Assembly (NCBI GenBank): GCA_014647935.1
Contig: BMQD01000008.1
Coordinates: 217,718-281,717 of the forward strand
Direction of reading: 5' to 3'
DNA: 64,000 nt
From: Planomonospora parontospora
GTDB taxonomy: Bacteria > Actinomycetota > Actinomycetes > Streptosporangiales > Streptosporangiaceae
Shown here: positions 58,193 through 64,000 of the stretch, piece after piece
Numbering within the stretch: position 1 is the stretch's first letter
How the letters are laid out: each line of letters opens with the position of its first letter
The notes under the pieces: model-generated
Told to the model about the DNA's origin: nothing
What the model saw: only the letters and a program-made list of their open reading frames with translations
Databases searched by the model: none
Program-made: the position numbers and the translations under genes

Positions 58193-58230
58193 GCTCAGGC
58201 GGCGCTCCCGCAGCTCAGGCGGCGCTCCCG
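58193..58230. repeat. 18-bp direct repeat spanning the mrx1 stop codon
   Basis: GCTCAGGCGGCGCTCCCG at 58193-58210 recurs at 58213-58230. The second copy contains the final codons and TGA of mrx1; the first copy repeats them outside the gene. Confidence 0.85.
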
Positions 58231-58466
58231 AGGAGCCGCTTCACCTCGGCGACGGAGGGGTTCGTCAGGGCCACCCGCCCGGCGGGGGACTCGACGACCA
58301 CCGTCGGCACGGTCTGGTTGCCGTTGTTGACGCTCATGACGAACTCGGCGGCGTCGGGGTTCCGCTCGATGTCGATCTCCTGGTAGGCGATGCCCTCCCT
58401 GGTCAGCTGAGCCTTCAGCCGCTTGCAGGGACCGCACCAGGTGGTGGTGTAAACGGTGAGCGCCAT
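58215..58466 (-). CDS. mrx1: Mycoredoxin (glutaredoxin-like)
   Basis: An 83-residue thioredoxin-fold protein: LTVYTTTWCGPCKRLKAQLT, YQEIDIERNPDAAEFVMSVN and GNQTVPTVVV (cis-Pro). The active site is Cys11-Gly-Pro-Cys14, where mycobacterial Mrx1 (Rv3198A) has CGYC. Mycoredoxins use mycothiol to reduce mixed disulfides. The location between nudC and uvrD2 is the same as in M. tuberculosis. Confidence 0.9.
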   Translation of the reverse strand: MALTVYTTTWCGPCKRLKAQLTREGIAYQEIDIERNPDAAEFVMSVNNGNQTVPTVVVESPAGRVALTNPSVAEVKRLLGSAA

Positions 58467-58540
58467 GGCGTTGGAAACCCCTTCAGACGATGTTCGCGCT
58501 CATTGGCAACACGCGGTGGGCGCCCGGTCTTCCCGCCGGG

Positions 58541-59557
58541 CTAGAAGACCTTGCCGGCGATCCACTCCTGCACCCGCTCCGCCACACCGGGCAGCCGGTA
58601 GAGCGGGGCGCTGTGGTTGATCCCCACCTCGGTCAGGACCGTGACCTCGACCCCGACCTGCCTGAGGCGGTCGCGCAGCTGGTTGCTGTGACTCGACGGC
58701 ACGAACTCGTCCGCCGAGTGCACGCTCAGCACAGGCGCGTCGCCGCGGCTCGCGTGCTCCGGCACCTCCATGCTCTGCCAGATCCTCGCGCACTTGCCCG
58801 AGGGCTCGCAGCCCCCGGCGAGCCGGATGGCGGACTCGCGCAGCTTGCGCTTGTTCAGGTCGAGGGTCTCGGTGCCGTCGAGGTAGGCCGTGAGGGGGGA
58901 GACCACCGGAGAGATGCCGACCACGCCCTTCAGCCCCGGCAGGCCGTTCTTGTAGGTGCCGACCGCGGTGGCGAGGTGGCCGCCGGCCGAGAAGCCCACC
59001 ACCACGTAGTTGTTCGGGTCGAAGGACCACAGGGCGGCGTGCCGCCGGGCGGTGGCGATGGCGTCGAGGGTGTCGACGCGCTGGGCGGGCCACGCGGCGT
59101 CGGTCGAGAGCCGGTAGTTGATGTTGAAGACGGTGTATCCGAGCTCGGCGTAGCTCCGGCTGATCTCCGTCATGTACTTCTTGTCGCCCGACGACCACCA
59201 GCCGCCGTGGATCAGGAAGACCCCCGGCCGCCGCAGCTCGTCGGCCTGGTGCCAGACGTCCATGCGCTGCCGGGCGTGCCTGCCGTACGCGACGGTGTCG
59301 ACGATGGTGCCCTGGACCAGCGCGTCGGGATCCGCCGACGCCGGAGTCGACGCCGAGGGCGTCGGTTCGGCCTTGCGCGACGGGGTCCCCCCGGTCGCGG
59401 TGGAGGCCGGGGCGGCGTTCGCGGCGACGGCCGCCGCGGTGGCCGCGGTGCCGGCGGAGGGGGCTGTGGGGACCGCCGCCACGTCCGCGTGCACCCCGGA
59501 GGGTGCGAGCACCAGGGCCGCCAGGGCGAGCGCGCTCACGGTTGCCGCAGTTCGCAC
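58541..59557 (-). CDS. Secreted alpha/beta hydrolase (esterase)
   Basis: A 338-residue exported hydrolase. It has a signal peptide (VRTAATVSALALAALVLAPS), an Ala/Thr/Ser/Pro-rich linker (25-80) and a catalytic domain with FLIHGGWWSSGD (oxyanion HGGWW), VVVGFSAGGHLATA (nucleophile Ser), an acidic residue in SVHSADEFVPSS and His in EVGINHSAPLY. It resembles acetyl-hydrolase/kynurenine-formamidase-type esterases. GTG 59557 gives the signal peptide directly; the frame remains open far upstream (to 61348) antisense to uvrD2 by chance. Confidence 0.82.
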   Translation of the reverse strand: MRTAATVSALALAALVLAPSGVHADVAAVPTAPSAGTAATAAAVAANAAPASTATGGTPSRKAEPTPSASTPASADPDALVQGTIVDTVAYGRHARQRMDVWHQADELRRPGVFLIHGGWWSSGDKKYMTEISRSYAELGYTVFNINYRLSTDAAWPAQRVDTLDAIATARRHAALWSFDPNNYVVVGFSAGGHLATAVGTYKNGLPGLKGVVGISPVVSPLTAYLDGTETLDLNKRKLRESAIRLAGGCEPSGKCARIWQSMEVPEHASRGDAPVLSVHSADEFVPSSHSNQLRDRLRQVGVEVTVLTEVGINHSAPLYRLPGVAERVQEWIAGKVF

Positions 59558-59749
59558 AGGAGTCTTTCCTTTCCCCCGGGGTTCTCTTGAGGACCCCATT
59601 GTGGAGTAAGGCACCCTGTCCGCGCATCTCAGCACGGACTCGGGAGGACGACGGGATGGTGCCAGAATGGGCGATGCCCGGCCGGCGACCGCGAGGACAG
59701 CGCCGACCGGCCCATCGGACGGCGTGTCACGGCTTGTTAAGGAGTCCCC

Positions 59750-61813
59750 ATGGAGCCCGCTGACGTGCTGGCGGGACTGGATCCCGAGCAGCGTGAGGTC
59801 GCCCAGGCCGTACGGGGTCCCGTCTGCGTCCTCGCGGGAGCGGGGACCGGCAAGACGCGGGCCATCACGCACCGCATCGCGTACGCCGTGCACAGCGGGG
59901 CGGTCGAAGCGACGGGCGTGCTGGCGGTGACCTTCACCACACGGGCCGCCGGGGAGCTGCGCCAGCGGCTGCGCGCGCTCGGCGTGCCGGGGGTGCAGGC
60001 CCGCACCTTCCACGCGGCCGCGCTCCGCCAGCTCACCTACTTCTGGCCGCGCGTCATCGGCGGAGACCCGCCCGCGGTGATCGAGTCGAAGCTGCCGCTG
60101 CTGCGCACCGTGTGCCGCTCCGTGGGGCGGGAGGCCGCGCAGGCCGAGCCGCGCGACCTCGCCGCCGAGATCGAGTGGGCCAAGGCCGGCCAGATCTACC
60201 CCGAGGACTACGCCGAGGCGGTCAAGAAGATCGGCCGCACGCCCCCGGTCCCGGCCGAGGAGATGGTCCGCGTCTACGAGGCCTACGAGGCACTCCGCCG
60301 CGAGCGGCACCTGCTCGACTTCGAGACCATCCTGGAGCTCACCGCCGCCCTGATCACCGAGCACGGCGAGGTGGCCGCCCAGGTCCGGCAGCAGTACCGC
60401 CACTTCGTCGTCGACGAGTACCAGGACGTCAACCCGCTGCAGAAGCTGCTGCTCGACACCTGGCTGGGCGACCGGGACGACCTGTGCGTGGTCGGCGACC
60501 CCAACCAGACGATCTACTCCTTCACCGGCGCGACCTCCCACTACCTGACCGGCTTCCCGGTCGAGCACCCCGGCGCCACCGTGATCAAACTGGTCCGCGA
60601 CTACCGTTCCACGCCCCAGGTGGTCGCGCTCGCCAACCGCGTCCTGGAGGTGGCGCGCTCCCCGCACCGGCTCTCCCTGGTCGCCCAGCGCCCCGACGGG
60701 CCCGAGCCCGCCTTCACCGAGTACGCCGACGAGGCCGCCGAGGCCGCGGGTGTCGCGCGCGCGGTGCGGGCCCTGGCCGACCGGGGTGTCCCGTTGCGCG
60801 AGACGGCCGTGCTCTTCCGCGTCAACGCGCAGTCGCAGGCCTACGAGCAGGCCTTCGCCGAGGCGGGCATCCCCTACCTCGTGCGCGGCGCCGACCGGTT
60901 CTTCGAGCGCCCCGAGGTCCGCAAGGCGGTCGTGCTGCTGCGCGGCGCGGCCCGCTCCGCGGGCGCCGACGAGGACCTGGCCCCGGCCGTGCACCACATC
61001 CTGTCCGGCATCGGCCTGACCCCCGAACCCCCGGCGGGAGGGAAGGCCAGAGAGGAGTGGGAGTCGCTGCGGGCCCTGGCCGAGCTGGCGGAGGACCTGG
61101 CCGCCCGGGGCGCCGGTCTGCCGGGCTTCGTCGCCGAGCTGGAGCGGAGGGCCGCCGAGCAGCACGCGCCGGAGGTCGAGGGTGTGACCCTGGCCTCCCT
61201 GCACGCGGCCAAGGGCCTGGAGTGGGACGCGGTCTTCCTGGTGGGGGTCACCGAGGGGATGCTGCCGATCGTCCACGCCAAGACGCCGGAGCAGATCGAG
61301 GAGGAGCGGCGCCTCCTCTACGTGGGCGTCACCCGGGCCAGGGTCCACCTCGCGGTGTCGTGGGCGCTGGTCCGCTCCCCTGGAGGGCGGCCCCGGCGGC
61401 CGTCCCGCTTCCTCGACGGCCTCACCGGCCGCCCCGCGCGGGTCCGGGCATCGGCTCCCGCCCCCCGCGAGCGCCGTACGGTGGCCGCGACGGTGAGCTG
61501 CCGCGTCTGCGGCAAGACGCTGGCCGCCGCCGCCGAGCAGAAGCTCGGCCGGTGCGCCGCCTGCCCCGTCGACTACGACGAGGCCCTGCTGGAGCGGCTC
61601 AAGGTGTGGCGCGCGGCCGCCGCCAAGGAGGCCAAGGTGCCGTCGTACGTGGTCTTCACCGACGTCACGCTCCAGGCCATCGCGGAGCGGGCGCCGGCCT
61701 CGGAACAGGACCTGATGTCGATAACGGGCATAGGGCGCGTCAAACTGGAGCGGTACGGCGAGGCGGTGCTCGCCATCTGCCGTGCGGCCGGAGACCAGAC
61801 GGAGGACGCGTGA
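59750..61813 (+). CDS. uvrD2: DNA helicase UvrD2 with HRDC domain
   Basis: A 687-residue superfamily 1A helicase: VLAGAGTGKTRAITHRIAYA, VTFTTRAAGELRQRLR, FVVDEYQDVNPLQ, VGDPNQTIYSFTGA, VTLASLHAAKGLEWDAVFLV and LYVGVTRARVHLAVSWA. It continues with the UvrD2-specific tetracysteine segment SCRVCGKTLAAAAEQKLGRC then AACPVDYD, and a C-terminal HRDC domain (PSYVVFTDVTLQAIAERAP). UvrD2 (Rv3198c) is essential in M. tuberculosis. AAGGAG precedes ATG 59750. The thioesterase gene overlaps its stop by GTGA. Confidence 0.92.
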   Translation: MEPADVLAGLDPEQREVAQAVRGPVCVLAGAGTGKTRAITHRIAYAVHSGAVEATGVLAVTFTTRAAGELRQRLRALGVPGVQARTFHAAALRQLTYFWPRVIGGDPPAVIESKLPLLRTVCRSVGREAAQAEPRDLAAEIEWAKAGQIYPEDYAEAVKKIGRTPPVPAEEMVRVYEAYEALRRERHLLDFETILELTAALITEHGEVAAQVRQQYRHFVVDEYQDVNPLQKLLLDTWLGDRDDLCVVGDPNQTIYSFTGATSHYLTGFPVEHPGATVIKLVRDYRSTPQVVALANRVLEVARSPHRLSLVAQRPDGPEPAFTEYADEAAEAAGVARAVRALADRGVPLRETAVLFRVNAQSQAYEQAFAEAGIPYLVRGADRFFERPEVRKAVVLLRGAARSAGADEDLAPAVHHILSGIGLTPEPPAGGKAREEWESLRALAELAEDLAARGAGLPGFVAELERRAAEQHAPEVEGVTLASLHAAKGLEWDAVFLVGVTEGMLPIVHAKTPEQIEEERRLLYVGVTRARVHLAVSWALVRSPGGRPRRPSRFLDGLTGRPARVRASAPAPRERRTVAATVSCRVCGKTLAAAAEQKLGRCAACPVDYDEALLERLKVWRAAAAKEAKVPSYVVFTDVTLQAIAERAPASEQDLMSITGIGRVKLERYGEAVLAICRAAGDQTEDA

Positions 61814-62682
61814 ACGAGGCTCTCAAGGAGCTGCTGGACCTGCTCGACCTGGAGCAGATCGAGCTCGACATCTACCGGGGGCGCAGCCCCGAGGAGCGCA
61901 TCCAGCGCGTCTTCGGCGGGCAGGTGGCCGCCCAGGCGCTGGTCGCCGCGGGCCGTACGGTCCCGGCGGACCGGCACGTCCACTCGCTGCACGCGTACTT
62001 CATCCGGCCCGGGGACCCGGCGATCCCGATCGTCTACAACGTGGAGCGGGTGCGCGACGGACGGTCGTTCACCACGCGCCGGGTCGTGGCCGTCCAGCAC
62101 GGCAAGGCCATATTCACCATGTCGGCCTCCTTCCACGTCGCCGAGAGCGGGGTCGAGCACCAGGCGGCGGTGATGCCGCCGGTGGCCGCGCCGGAGGACC
62201 TGCCCACGATCCAGGAGCGGATGCGCGAGGTCGTGGGGGAGGGCTCGCCGTGGCGGGAGTGGCTGACCCGGCCGCGCCCGGTGGACTCCCGCTACGTGAC
62301 CCCGCTCACCTGGGAGGCGCACCGCGATCCCGGGCTGCGCGGGGCGGAGACGAACGTGTGGTTCCGCTACGACGCGGACCTGCCCGACGACCCGCTGCTC
62401 CACGTGGTCCTGGCCGCCTACGCCTCGGACTTCACGCTGGTCGACACCGTGCTGCTGGCCCACGGCCTGGCGTGGGGGGCCTCCAACCTCTCCGGGGCAT
62501 CGCTGGACCACGCCATGTGGTTCCACCGGCCCTTCCGCGTCGACGACTGGATGCTGTACGCCCAGGAATCGCCCTGGTCGGGGGCGGCGCGGGGACTGGC
62601 CAGGGGGCAGATGTTCACCCGGTCCGGCGAACTGGCGGTGTCCGTGGTGCAGGAGGCGATGATCCGCGTGCTGGAGCCGTAA
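61810..62682 (+). CDS. tesB: Acyl-CoA thioesterase II (TesB)
   Basis: A 290-residue double hot-dog thioesterase hydrolysing medium/long acyl-CoA: LDLLDLEQIELDIYRGRSPE, RVFGGQVAAQALVAAGRTVP, HSLHAYFIRPGDPAIPIVYN, FTTRRVVAVQHGKAIFTMSA, LAAYASDFTLVDTVLLAHG and LDHAMWFHRPFRVDDWMLYA. The Asp (SDF), Thr/Ser and Gln (RGQMFTRSGELAVSVVQE) catalytic trio is present. GTG 61810 overlaps the uvrD2 stop by 4 nt. Confidence 0.92.
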   Translation: MNEALKELLDLLDLEQIELDIYRGRSPEERIQRVFGGQVAAQALVAAGRTVPADRHVHSLHAYFIRPGDPAIPIVYNVERVRDGRSFTTRRVVAVQHGKAIFTMSASFHVAESGVEHQAAVMPPVAAPEDLPTIQERMREVVGEGSPWREWLTRPRPVDSRYVTPLTWEAHRDPGLRGAETNVWFRYDADLPDDPLLHVVLAAYASDFTLVDTVLLAHGLAWGASNLSGASLDHAMWFHRPFRVDDWMLYAQESPWSGAARGLARGQMFTRSGELAVSVVQEAMIRVLEP

Positions 62683-62693
62683 AACTGCAGGTA

Positions 62694-62732
62694 GAAAATA
62701 TGTTGCCCCTTCCCGGTGACCGGGTTTAGGGT
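62694..62732 (+). promoter_or_regulatory. whiB7 promoter with AT-rich activator site
   Basis: GAAAATA (62694-62700) directly precedes a -35 TTGCCC (62703-62708). The -10 TAGGGT (62727-62732) follows after 18 nt. An AT-rich stretch just upstream of -35 is the known mark of WhiB7-activated promoters, so autoregulation is expected. Confidence 0.7.
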
Positions 62733-62773
62733 CTTGGACAAGCGAGCCGGACAATCCGTCCGGCGATCTACGA

Positions 62774-62794
62774 ATGGAGGTGAGTCCGCTGTGA
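62774..62794 (+). CDS. Possible 6-codon upstream ORF in whiB7 leader
   Basis: ATG 62774 opens MEVSPL and stops with TGA 62792, overlapping the GTG of the longer upstream ORF. The ATG is itself part of the GGAGG site of that ORF, so it may only be a by-product. Confidence 0.25.
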   Translation: MEVSPL

Positions 62795-63090
62795 AGATCA
62801 ACCTGATGTCGGTGCAGCTGGGGCTCACTTCCGCGTGCCCCGGCACCACCCTGCCCGTCTTCGGCGGCCAGGCCATCCTCGCGGATGCCGCGGTCGTTCC
62901 CATGCGACGGGACAAGTCTGTCATCTTCCAGGTCCAGGTCAGCCGTGAGGCCGCCCTGTTCGCCATTCCGGCGACGGGCGTTCCGGCTGCCCCGGCGGCA
63001 GAGGCCGGCGACTACGCACAGCAGACCGAGCACACCGGAAACGGTGGGCTGCGAGGTCCGCAACCCTGGAGGCACCCTCAGGTCATATGA
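62791..63090 (+). CDS. Upstream ORF in whiB7 leader (99 residues)
   Basis: GTG 62791, with GGAGG 10 nt upstream, starts a 99-codon frame (KINLMSVQLGLTSACPGTTL ... PQPWRHPQVI) whose TGA (63088-63090) lies inside a perfect 18-bp palindrome. It ends about 20 nt before the attenuator stem. Known whiB7 leaders in mycobacteria and streptomycetes carry an upstream ORF; stalling of ribosomes by antibiotics prevents termination. Length here is larger than the short mycobacterial leaders. The encoded protein itself is unrecognised. Confidence 0.6.
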   Translation: MKINLMSVQLGLTSACPGTTLPVFGGQAILADAAVVPMRRDKSVIFQVQVSREAALFAIPATGVPAAPAAEAGDYAQQTEHTGNGGLRGPQPWRHPQVI

Positions 63091-63095
63091 CCTGA
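63078..63095 (+). repeat. Perfect 18-bp palindrome at the uORF stop codon
   Basis: TCAGGTCATATGACCTGA contains the uORF TGA. As RNA it can form a 7- or 8-bp hairpin or pair alternatively with neighbouring sequence. Confidence 0.85.
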
Positions 63096-63111
63096 CGAGG
63101 GAGAGCCACCA

Positions 63112-63152
63112 GGCCGCGGATCCGCAGACAGGATCCGCGGCCTTCTTGTTTT
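63112..63152 (+). terminator. whiB7 attenuator: intrinsic terminator with U-tract
   Basis: GGCCGCGGATCC (63112-63123) pairs perfectly with GGATCCGCGGCC (63131-63142) around a GCAGACA loop, followed by TTCTTGTTTT (63143-63152). Such a T-tract is rare in this genome. It lies 68 nt before the whiB7 start. Confidence 0.85.
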
Positions 63153-63219
63153 GCCGCACATCCTGACCCCCACCCACGAGGTAACAACAAGACCGACACC
63201 CAACAGAGAGGTGAAGCAG

Positions 63220-63489
63220 ATGGGGGCCCAGACGATCATGGACCTGATCGACGAAGCCGAGATCCCCTGTCGTACCGACCCCGACCTCTGGTTCGCCGAG
63301 TCCCCGGAGGACGTGGAGTTCGCCAAGGCGCTCTGCGGGGGCTGCCCGATCCAGCAGGCCTGCCTGGCCCGCGCGCTCGAGCGTGAGGAGCCGTGGGGCG
63401 TCTGGGGCGGAGAGCTCATCCTGCGGGGGGCCGTCGTCCCGAGGAAGCGTCCGCGCGGACGTCCCCGCAAGACCCCGGTCGCAGCCTGA
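63220..63489 (+). CDS. whiB7: Transcription activator WhiB7
   Basis: An 89-residue Fe-S regulator. Cys17, Cys39, Cys42 and Cys48 (IPCRT, ALCGGCPIQQAC) bind the 4Fe-4S cluster, GVWGGE is the Wbl turn that contacts the sigma factor, and the C-terminal AT-hook RPRGRPRK identifies WhiB7. It binds region 4 of SigA and AT-rich DNA upstream of -35 elements to induce intrinsic antibiotic-resistance genes. ATG 63220 follows GAGAGGTG. The gene follows uvrD2 as Rv3197A does. Control is by its own promoter and the attenuator upstream. Confidence 0.95.
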   Translation: MGAQTIMDLIDEAEIPCRTDPDLWFAESPEDVEFAKALCGGCPIQQACLARALEREEPWGVWGGELILRGAVVPRKRPRGRPRKTPVAA

Positions 63490-63554
63490 CCGGTCACAGC
63501 CCGACCCGATGATCAACCGAACGTTCTGAGAGTTCCCAGAGAGGACCACTTCCG

Positions 63555-63749
63555 ATGACCTACTTCACCAGCCGAGGCCTGGACCTGCCATCTATGCATG
63601 AGGAACTGGTGCGTGACCGAATACGGACGCTCCACAGGGAGGCGGAGGAGCAGCGCCGCGCGGCCGGGATCCAGCGGCTCCGGCGCGCCCGGCGCGACGC
63701 GGAACGCGCCTCGGCGCGTCTCCGCCAGGCGCTCCTGACCCTGGTCTGA
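63555..63749 (+). CDS. Small basic coiled-coil protein, function unknown
   Basis: A 64-residue protein (MTYFTSRGLDLPSMHEELVR, then DRIRTLHREAEEQRRAAGIQ and RLRRARRDAERASARLRQAL) that is almost entirely an Arg/Ala/Glu-rich helix. No family name is known to me. AGAGAGGA precedes the ATG. It may be cotranscribed with whiB7, 65 bp upstream. Confidence 0.6.
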   Translation: MTYFTSRGLDLPSMHEELVRDRIRTLHREAEEQRRAAGIQRLRRARRDAERASARLRQALLTLV

Positions 63750-63852
63750 TCCTCTCCGCCGCGCCCGACCCCTCCCTTCCGGGGCGGCCGCGTCCCCCGG
63801 CCCGGTGACCGCCGAAGGTCGCCGGTCCGGGGTCGACAACCGCCGCGGACGG

Positions 63853-63872
63853 CCGGGCTCGACGGAGCCCGG
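63853..63872 (+). terminator. Hairpin terminator near the right edge
   Basis: CCGGGCTC (63853-63860) pairs with GAGCCCGG (63865-63872) around GACG, downstream of the 64-residue gene. After it the sequence becomes more AT-rich to the edge of the window; no gene is visible there. Confidence 0.55.
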
Positions 63873-64000
63873 CACCGGGGAACGGGCGAGGGCGGGAAGC
63901 GCTGCGGGGCGCGCAGTGGCAGATGTTGAAGAAAGGGCGCTTAGATTCAAAGAGTCAAGGCAACACATTGGGCCGGGGTTCGGTAGCCGAGGCACTTGCG

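Noticed and set aside
58541-61348. A 935-residue fusion of the esterase with an upstream extension
   Set aside because: The upstream 600 codons are antisense to uvrD2 and lack similarity; the signal peptide begins at 59557.
63900-64000. Possible tRNA or gene start at the right edge
   Set aside because: I looked for acceptor, anticodon and T-loop patterns and found none; the stretch is only more AT-rich and is cut by the window.

Overview
The window comes from the chromosome of a very GC-rich actinomycete. Codon third positions are almost all G or C, GTG and TTG starts are common, and marker genes include WhiB7, SigE/RseA, mycoredoxin, AdnAB, a DUF3107 protein and an IdeR-type iron box. Gene content suggests a Streptosporangiaceae-like member of the Streptosporangiales. 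That placement is inference. I recognised no tRNA, rRNA, CRISPR array or phage.

Region 1 (1-8.8 kb) is an envelope-stress block in the order known from Mycobacterium tuberculosis Rv1220c-Rv1232c: O-methyltransferase, sigE, a zinc anti-sigma factor, htrA, tatB, mrp (convergent), then a DUF1003 membrane protein coupled to a PRC/MgtE_N/CBS protein. A pepA 3' end lies at the left edge. Region 2 (8.9-25 kb) holds mixed genes: an EamA exporter, bioY, a CoA-ester lyase, a b561-like membrane protein coupled to an exported protein, a 1,094-residue membrane-anchored Asp-box protein, a Nudix hydrolase, MarC, a decayed TnpB element (19.1-20.7 kb), an MBL-fold protein with a degenerate metal site, a RecB-like nuclease, an esterase pseudogene, an MpaB-like oxygenase and an alpha/beta hydrolase.

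Region 3 (25-63.8 kb) follows the order of M. tuberculosis Rv3211 down to Rv3197A: rhlE-type helicase, MiaE-like ferritin, DUF3107, TetR, moeZ, MGMT-like, adnA-adnB, nudC, mrx1, uvrD2, whiB7. Accessory cargo interrupts it: ku, an SH3-like secreted protein, a small regulator/membrane pair with a palindromic operator, two tandem cassettes of an exported Cys-rich protein plus a mycosin-like subtilase, a CDP-glycerol transferase-like protein, an Uma2 protein, and a four-gene NRPS-independent siderophore operon.

The most interesting items are: (i) the siderophore operon, whose gene order matches vibrioferrin pvsA-B-D-E without the exporter pvsC, under an IdeR-like box; (ii) the duplicated partner-protein/subtilase cassettes with identical 7-nt overlaps; (iii) the whiB7 leader, with promoter, upstream ORF, an 18-bp palindrome and a U-tailed terminator; (iv) a TnpB fossil with guide-RNA-like ends; (v) a helicase whose only sensible start is CTG; and (vi) at least eight genes with a TANNNT -10 element 6-8 nt before the start codon, consistent with leaderless mRNAs.
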